DNA of 39,491 nucleotides from Myxococcus llanfairpwllgwyngyllgogerychwyrndrobwllllantysiliogogogochensis (GTDB lineage: Bacteria; Myxococcota; Myxococcia; Myxococcales; Myxococcaceae). The stretch lies in contig NZ_VIFM01000083.1 in assembly GCF_006636215.1 (NCBI RefSeq), positions 1 to 39,491 of the forward strand, in the 5' to 3' direction. Under the pieces are notes generated by a model, which worked only from the letters and a program-made list of their open reading frames with translations, did no database searches and was not told the DNA's origin. The position numbers were made by a program, and so were the translations under genes. Shown one piece after another: positions 35,593-39,491 of the stretch (its first letter is position 1; each line of letters starts with the position of its first letter).

Positions 35593-36948
35593 ATGCCCCT
35601 GCGCTACACGCTCCTGCCCCTGTTGATGCCCGCCACCCTGGTGGGCCTGCTCGTGGCCGCGCTGGGCACCCCCGGCGCCGCGGTGCCCGTGGCGCTCATC
35701 ACCCTGGCCGGCTCCCTCATGGCGCTGGGCCTGAGCCGTGGCGCGCTGCAACGACAGCTGGACAGGCTGGCGCGCAGCACGCGGGGCCGCGCCGAGGGGG
35801 GTGGCGGACCGACGCCGGACCCGGACCGGCTGGAGGAAGTGGCCAGCCTCGAGGGGGCCATCGACTCGCTGCACACCCGCCTGTCCGCGCGAAACACGGA
35901 GCTCACCCAGGAGTCGCGCACCCTCACCGCCGTGCTGGACAGCATGGCCGAGGGCATCTGGGTGACGGACGCGGAGGGCACCGTGGTGCGCCACAACGAC
36001 GCGCTCCGGAACATCCTCCAGACGGGCGCGCCCATCGTCGGCCAGCGCCCCCTGGCCGTCATCCGCGATGACCAGCTGCACGACGCCGTCATGCGCGGCT
36101 GCCGCGAGGGGAACTCCAGTCACCTGGAGCTCTCGCTCGAGGGGCTGTTTCCCCGCACCCTGTCCGTGCGCGTGACGCCGCTGGGACGGGACTTGCCGGG
36201 CAGCGCCGCCGTCTTCCACGACGTCACCGAGCTGCGCCGGCTGGAGAAGGTGCGCAAGGACTTCGTCGCCAACGTCTCCCACGAGCTGCGCACGCCGATT
36301 ACCGCCATCCGGGGCTACGCGGAGACGCTCCAGGGAGGAGCGCTCGGGGACGCCCAGGTGGCTCCACGCATGGTGGAAATCATCCACCGGCAGTCCGAGC
36401 GCCTGTCCGAGCTGGTGGAGGACCTGCTGGAGCTGTCTCGCCTGGAGTCGCAACAGGTGAGCCTGAGACTCACCGACGTCCCCCTGGCCGAGGCCGCCGC
36501 CCGGGCCGCCGACACGGTGCGACCCAAGGCCGAGGGCAAGGGCCAGGTGGTTTCACTCCATGTCCCTGCGGGACTGGTGGCGGTGGGAGACCCGCGCGCG
36601 GTGGAGCAGGTGCTGCTCAACCTCCTGGACAACGCGGTGAAGTACACCCCGGCGGGTGGGCGGGTGGACGTGGACGGAGCGTGCGAGGACGGGCGGTGCG
36701 TGGTGCGCGTCCGGGACACCGGGGTGGGCATCGAACCGCGCCACCTGTCGCGCATCTTCGAGCGCTTCTACCGGGTGGACAAGGGCCGGAGCCGGGACAT
36801 GGGAGGCACCGGGTTGGGTCTTTCCATCGTCAAGCACCTGCTCCAGGCCATGGACGGAGAGGTCAAGGTCGAGAGCCAACCGAACGAGGGCAGCACCTTC
36901 ACCATTTTTCTGCCCCAGGCGGCTCCCGCTCGGTCTGCGACGGGGTAG
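35593..36948 (+). CDS. PhoR-like sensor histidine kinase
   Basis: 451 residues. Two hydrophobic segments at the start (about 5-25 and 29-48) hold it in the membrane with almost no periplasmic loop. Then a linker, a PAS domain (about 105-215; LDSMAEGIWVTDAEGTVVRHN), the HisKA helix with His230 (FVANVSHELRTP), and the ATPase (NLLDNAVKYTP, DTGVGIEP, RFYRVDKGRSRDMGGTGLGL). The layout is that of PhoR: two helices, PAS, kinase. Without an extracellular domain, it likely reads a membrane or cytoplasmic signal. Twelve bases separate it from the response-regulator gene and from the phosphoesterase gene. Confidence 0.94.
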   Translation: MPLRYTLLPLLMPATLVGLLVAALGTPGAAVPVALITLAGSLMALGLSRGALQRQLDRLARSTRGRAEGGGGPTPDPDRLEEVASLEGAIDSLHTRLSARNTELTQESRTLTAVLDSMAEGIWVTDAEGTVVRHNDALRNILQTGAPIVGQRPLAVIRDDQLHDAVMRGCREGNSSHLELSLEGLFPRTLSVRVTPLGRDLPGSAAVFHDVTELRRLEKVRKDFVANVSHELRTPITAIRGYAETLQGGALGDAQVAPRMVEIIHRQSERLSELVEDLLELSRLESQQVSLRLTDVPLAEAAARAADTVRPKAEGKGQVVSLHVPAGLVAVGDPRAVEQVLLNLLDNAVKYTPAGGRVDVDGACEDGRCVVRVRDTGVGIEPRHLSRIFERFYRVDKGRSRDMGGTGLGLSIVKHLLQAMDGEVKVESQPNEGSTFTIFLPQAAPARSATG

Positions 36949-36960
36949 GATGGCACGACC

Positions 36961-37905
36961 ATGCGGGTCGCCATCCTCGCGGACATTCACGGCAACCTCC
37001 CCGCCTGCGAGGCCGTCCTCGAGGACATCGCGCGCTCCGTTGCGCCCGACTACATCGTCGCCGCCGGCGACCTCGCACTGCGCGGAGCGCACCCTCGCGA
37101 GACGGTGGACCTGCTCTTCGACCGCTGCGACTCGGTGCTGATGGGGAACACCGACTGCTACCTCGCCGGGAACTACCTGGGCGGTGCGTACCGCGAGAGG
37201 GACCACTGGAAGACGGAGCTCTTGCGTTGGACAAGAGACCAGCTCGGCGAGGCGCACCTGCGCCAGTTGGGCGCCCTGCCCTTCTCCGTGCGCTACACGC
37301 CGCGCAAGGGACAGGACCTCTTCGTCTGCCACGCCAACCCGCGCAACCTCGAGGAGTCGCTGGACCCCACGCTGGATGACGTCGCGGTGCGCCGCTACTT
37401 CGCGCACCTGGACGCGGCGGCGTGCGCCTTCGGCCACCTGCACTTCCCCTACCGCCGGCGGGTGGGCCGCATGCTCATCGCCGACGTGGCCAGCGCGGGG
37501 ATTCCGCGCGACGGAGACCTGCGCCCCGCCTACGGCGTCTTCACGTACACGCCCAAGGGCTGGCGCGTGCAGATTCGCCGGGTGCGCTACCCGGTGCGCA
37601 AGGCCACCCAGGCTCTCACCGCGCGCCGCGTCCCGGGCGGTCCGCTGCTCATCCACAAGCTCGTGGAGGCGCGCTACCGCCATCACAACGCCTTGATGGA
37701 GGCCGCGCGCCGCCACTCCGGCCTGCCACCCGCGGGCCCCGTGCTGCGGCCTCCGCCGGGCGCCCCCATTCGCAACGCGGCGGTGCCCCTGGAGGGACGT
37801 GCTCCTCCGGACGTGGACCCCACCTCGCTGCCCACGGACCTGGATGGCACCGTGACGGACGCGACACCGCTGCCGCTGGATGTGTTGAACGACCTGGACG
37901 GCTGA
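36961..37905 (+). CDS. Metallophosphoesterase
   Basis: 314 residues. Calcineurin-like phosphoesterase fold with the metal-binding motifs in order: ADIHGN (Asp8, His10), GD (Asp37), GNTD (Asn63; usually GNHE/D), a CHAN histidine and GHLH. This resembles the YfcE/MPE_2 group of small bacterial phosphodiesterases or nucleotide phosphatases; the true substrate is unknown. The C-terminal ~100 residues are a Pro/Arg-rich, probably unfolded tail beyond the family core. Start ATG at 36961, 12 bases after the kinase gene. Confidence 0.87.
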   Translation: MRVAILADIHGNLPACEAVLEDIARSVAPDYIVAAGDLALRGAHPRETVDLLFDRCDSVLMGNTDCYLAGNYLGGAYRERDHWKTELLRWTRDQLGEAHLRQLGALPFSVRYTPRKGQDLFVCHANPRNLEESLDPTLDDVAVRRYFAHLDAAACAFGHLHFPYRRRVGRMLIADVASAGIPRDGDLRPAYGVFTYTPKGWRVQIRRVRYPVRKATQALTARRVPGGPLLIHKLVEARYRHHNALMEAARRHSGLPPAGPVLRPPPGAPIRNAAVPLEGRAPPDVDPTSLPTDLDGTVTDATPLPLDVLNDLDG

Positions 37906-37964
37906 GCTTTGTCGCCGGGACGTTGCTTGCCCGGGACGGTGGCGGGTGGTTGAGGCAGGCCACC

Positions 37965-38468
37965 ATGTCCGCTCGCGAACTGCCGCTGCTGCTCGTCCGC
38001 CACGCCGAAGCCGAAGACACGCATATTCTTGGGGATGAAGCCCGCGCCCTCACCCCGGAGGGCCGCGCCCTCTTCCGTCAACACGCGCGCAAGCTGGCCC
38101 GCCTCACCCCGCTGCAAGGCATCGTCACCAGTCCCCTGGTGCGCGCCGTCCAGACGGCGGAGCTGCTCGCCGAGGCCCTGGGCCTGTCGCGCGTGGAGGT
38201 CCACCCCGCGCTGGTGCCCCGCAACAGCGCGCCCCGGCGCATCCTCAAGCTGGCGCGGGAGCTGGGGCCGGGCTTCGCGCTGGTGGGCCACAACCCCTCG
38301 CTGGAGCAGGCGCTGGCGCTCGCGCTGGGCGACGACACCCAGGCGCCGGAGAAGCTGCGCAAGGGCACCGCGGTGGCGCTCCAGTCCACCGGGGACGACG
38401 CGGGCTTCCAGCTCGTCTGGTGGGCCGCGCCGGGCCGCGCGCTCAAGCGCTACGACGCGGGGGGGTGA
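37965..38468 (+). CDS. SixA-like phosphohistidine phosphatase
   Basis: 167 residues of the histidine-phosphatase superfamily. The start LLLVRHAEAED carries the catalytic Arg12-His13; TSPLVRAVQTAELLAEAL and the second His in ALVGHNPSLEQ follow. SixA removes phosphate from phosphohistidine in HPt or PTS proteins in Escherichia coli, but many SixA-like proteins have unknown targets. It lies after a metallophosphoesterase and two-component genes, so a role in resetting phosphorelays is plausible. ATG at 37965 with GAGGCAGG upstream. It converges on the DUF1634 gene, five bases apart. Confidence 0.88.
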   Translation: MSARELPLLLVRHAEAEDTHILGDEARALTPEGRALFRQHARKLARLTPLQGIVTSPLVRAVQTAELLAEALGLSRVEVHPALVPRNSAPRRILKLARELGPGFALVGHNPSLEQALALALGDDTQAPEKLRKGTAVALQSTGDDAGFQLVWWAAPGRALKRYDAGG

Positions 38469-38473
38469 GGCGC

Positions 38474-38935
38474 TCAGCCCTCCGCGGCGCCCACGAGAAA
38501 GGACACCAGCAGCAGCGTCAGCACCACGGTGGTGATGGCCACGTAGAGCCGGTCCTTCTGCTGCCGGAAGATGAGCAGCGACAGCGCCACGCGCATCACC
38601 GGCACGGCCATCATCACCAGGAGCCCCGCCATGACGAAGGACTGCCCTCGCGCGGCCATGGCGCCCGCCACCACGTCCGCCAGCCCGTGCGGCACGGGGT
38701 GCGGCGCGGTGAGGCGCTCCAGGGCCTCGGAAGACACGAGGTAGTCGGGGTGGCGGAAGAACGTCACCAGCGTGCCCAGCGTCACCAGCGACATGCTGAC
38801 GAGGACGCCGTAGCGCAGCAGGTCGCTGATGAGCAGCTCGGGCACCAGCGGAACGGCCTCTGGCCCCACGGGCAGCGCCACGCTGGACGGTGGCAAGGGG
38901 CGGGGCTCGGGCTCGGATGACGGCGCTTCATTCAT
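38474..38935 (-). CDS. DUF1634 membrane protein
   Basis: 153 residues. A Pro/Glu-rich N-terminal tail (to about 35), then three hydrophobic segments (about 40-60, 98-118, 130-150), the DUF1634 layout. DUF1634 genes are often paired with TauE/SafE permeases, as here: its ATG at 38935 overlaps the permease stop (ATGA). It probably forms a complex with that permease. No catalytic motif. Confidence 0.86.
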   Translation of the reverse strand: MNEAPSSEPEPRPLPPSSVALPVGPEAVPLVPELLISDLLRYGVLVSMSLVTLGTLVTFFRHPDYLVSSEALERLTAPHPVPHGLADVVAGAMAARGQSFVMAGLLVMMAVPVMRVALSLLIFRQQKDRLYVAITTVVLTLLLVSFLVGAAEG

Positions 38936-39470
38936 GACGACCACCCCTTGCGCAGCATCTCGAAGGCCACCCACAGCAGCACGCCCACGAAGAGCGCGCG
39001 CAGCCACGACGCATTCACCCTCGCCATCAGGTGGCGTGAGCCCAGCCACGCGCCCAGCGTGACGCCCACGCAGACGGGGCCCGCGATGAACGGGTCGATG
39101 TGGCCTCGCGCGAAGTAGACGCCCGCGCTGGCCGCCGCCGTCACGCCAATCATGAAGTTGCTGGTGGCCGTGGACACCTTCAGCGGCAGCCGCATGGTCA
39201 GGTCCATGGCGGGCACCTTCAGCGCGCCCGAGCCGATGCCCAGCATGCCGCTCACCGTGCCCGCCACGTACATCAACCCCAGCCCCGCAAGGGGACGGGT
39301 GACGCGGTAGCTCACCTCGCGGCCGGTGGACTCATCCCAGTAGCTGCCGTGCAGCGCCAGCCGGTCCGCCAGCGCGTCCTCGGGCACCGGCGCTTCCTCA
39401 CTCGCGTGCATCCGCCGCAGCATCACCAGCGCCGAGTACGCCATGACGGCGCCGAAGACGAGGTACACCC
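38932..39470 (-). CDS. TauE/SafE-family anion permease, C-terminal part
   Basis: The visible 180 or so residues are the second half of a TauE/SafE (TSUP) permease: a cytoplasmic loop, then GLMYVAGTVSGMLGIGSGALKVPAMDL (the family glycine-rich motif), KVSTATSNFMIGVTAAASAGVYFARG and further membrane helices. The family exports sulfite, sulfoacetate or other organosulfur anions. The gene should begin to the right of 39470, but the sequence there is an adapter, so the N-terminal half is missing from the data, not necessarily from the genome. Confidence 0.88.
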
Positions 39471-39491
39471 CTGGCTCTTATACACATCTGC
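39471..39491. other. Tn5/Nextera mosaic-end adapter at the contig edge
   Basis: Bases 39471-39489 read CTGGCTCTTATACACATCT, which is the 19-base Tn5 mosaic end (reverse complement of AGATGTGTATAAGAGACAG) with one mismatch. It is AT-rich and unlike the flanking DNA, so it is library adapter left at the end of the assembly. Confidence 0.85.

Overview
The window is one 39.5 kb stretch of very GC-rich DNA from a bacterium most like a myxobacterium (Myxococcaceae/Archangiaceae type). The reasons are extreme third-position GC, a deltaproteobacterial/myxobacterial gene order (leuS - zinc ribbon - lptE; glyA - nrdR - rib - nusB; plsX - fab cluster), and a multi-gene chemosensory operon of the kind myxobacteria carry in several copies. 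Both ends fall inside genes. The last ~20 bases match the Tn5/Nextera mosaic end with one mismatch, so the right end looks like a draft-contig edge and not real genome. I see no tRNA, rRNA, CRISPR array, insertion sequence or prophage gene.

Layout. (1) 1-3386, minus strand: 5' part of lptE, a small zinc-ribbon membrane protein, and leuS with an unusually long and structured leader (to about 3800). (2) 3947-8384, plus strand: a SusC/SusD-like outer-membrane nutrient uptake pair, a Bacteroidetes-type system, isolated from any carbohydrate enzyme or sensor and closed by a strong terminator hairpin. (3) 8489-31857, minus strand: 26 consecutive genes with no gap above about 130 bases. In transcription order these are fatty-acid synthesis (plsX, fabH, fabD, fabG, acpP, fabF), rpiB, glyA, nrdR, riboflavin synthesis (ribD, ribE, ribH), nusB, a stand-alone M17-peptidase N-terminal-like domain, a receptor-less chemosensory operon (CheY, CheA, CheW, CheW, small membrane protein, HEAT-repeat protein, CheR, CheB, CheY), an ABC exporter pair, and a 3-hydroxyisobutyrate-dehydrogenase-like oxidoreductase. 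(4) 32301-33222: rpmF on the plus strand facing a DUF177/YceD gene on the minus strand, a rearranged form of the usual yceD-rpmF-plsX order. (5) 33386-38468, plus strand: a TPR/membrane protein with a lipoprotein, a PhoB/PhoR-like two-component pair, a metallophosphoesterase and a SixA-type phosphohistidine phosphatase. (6) 38474-39470, minus strand: DUF1634 protein and a truncated TauE/SafE permease.

How it fits together. Blocks 3 and 4 hold core metabolism and translation genes (lipid, one-carbon, flavin, L32) into which a complete chemosensory signalling module without a methyl-accepting receptor is inserted. Many start and stop codons in that module overlap (ATGA/GTGA), which points to coupled translation and fixed stoichiometry. 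Its outputs are two single-domain response regulators, so what it controls cannot be read from the sequence. The parts most worth following up are this receptor-less Che operon with its HEAT-repeat and membrane partners, the SusCD pair, the structured leuS leader and the inverted rpmF.
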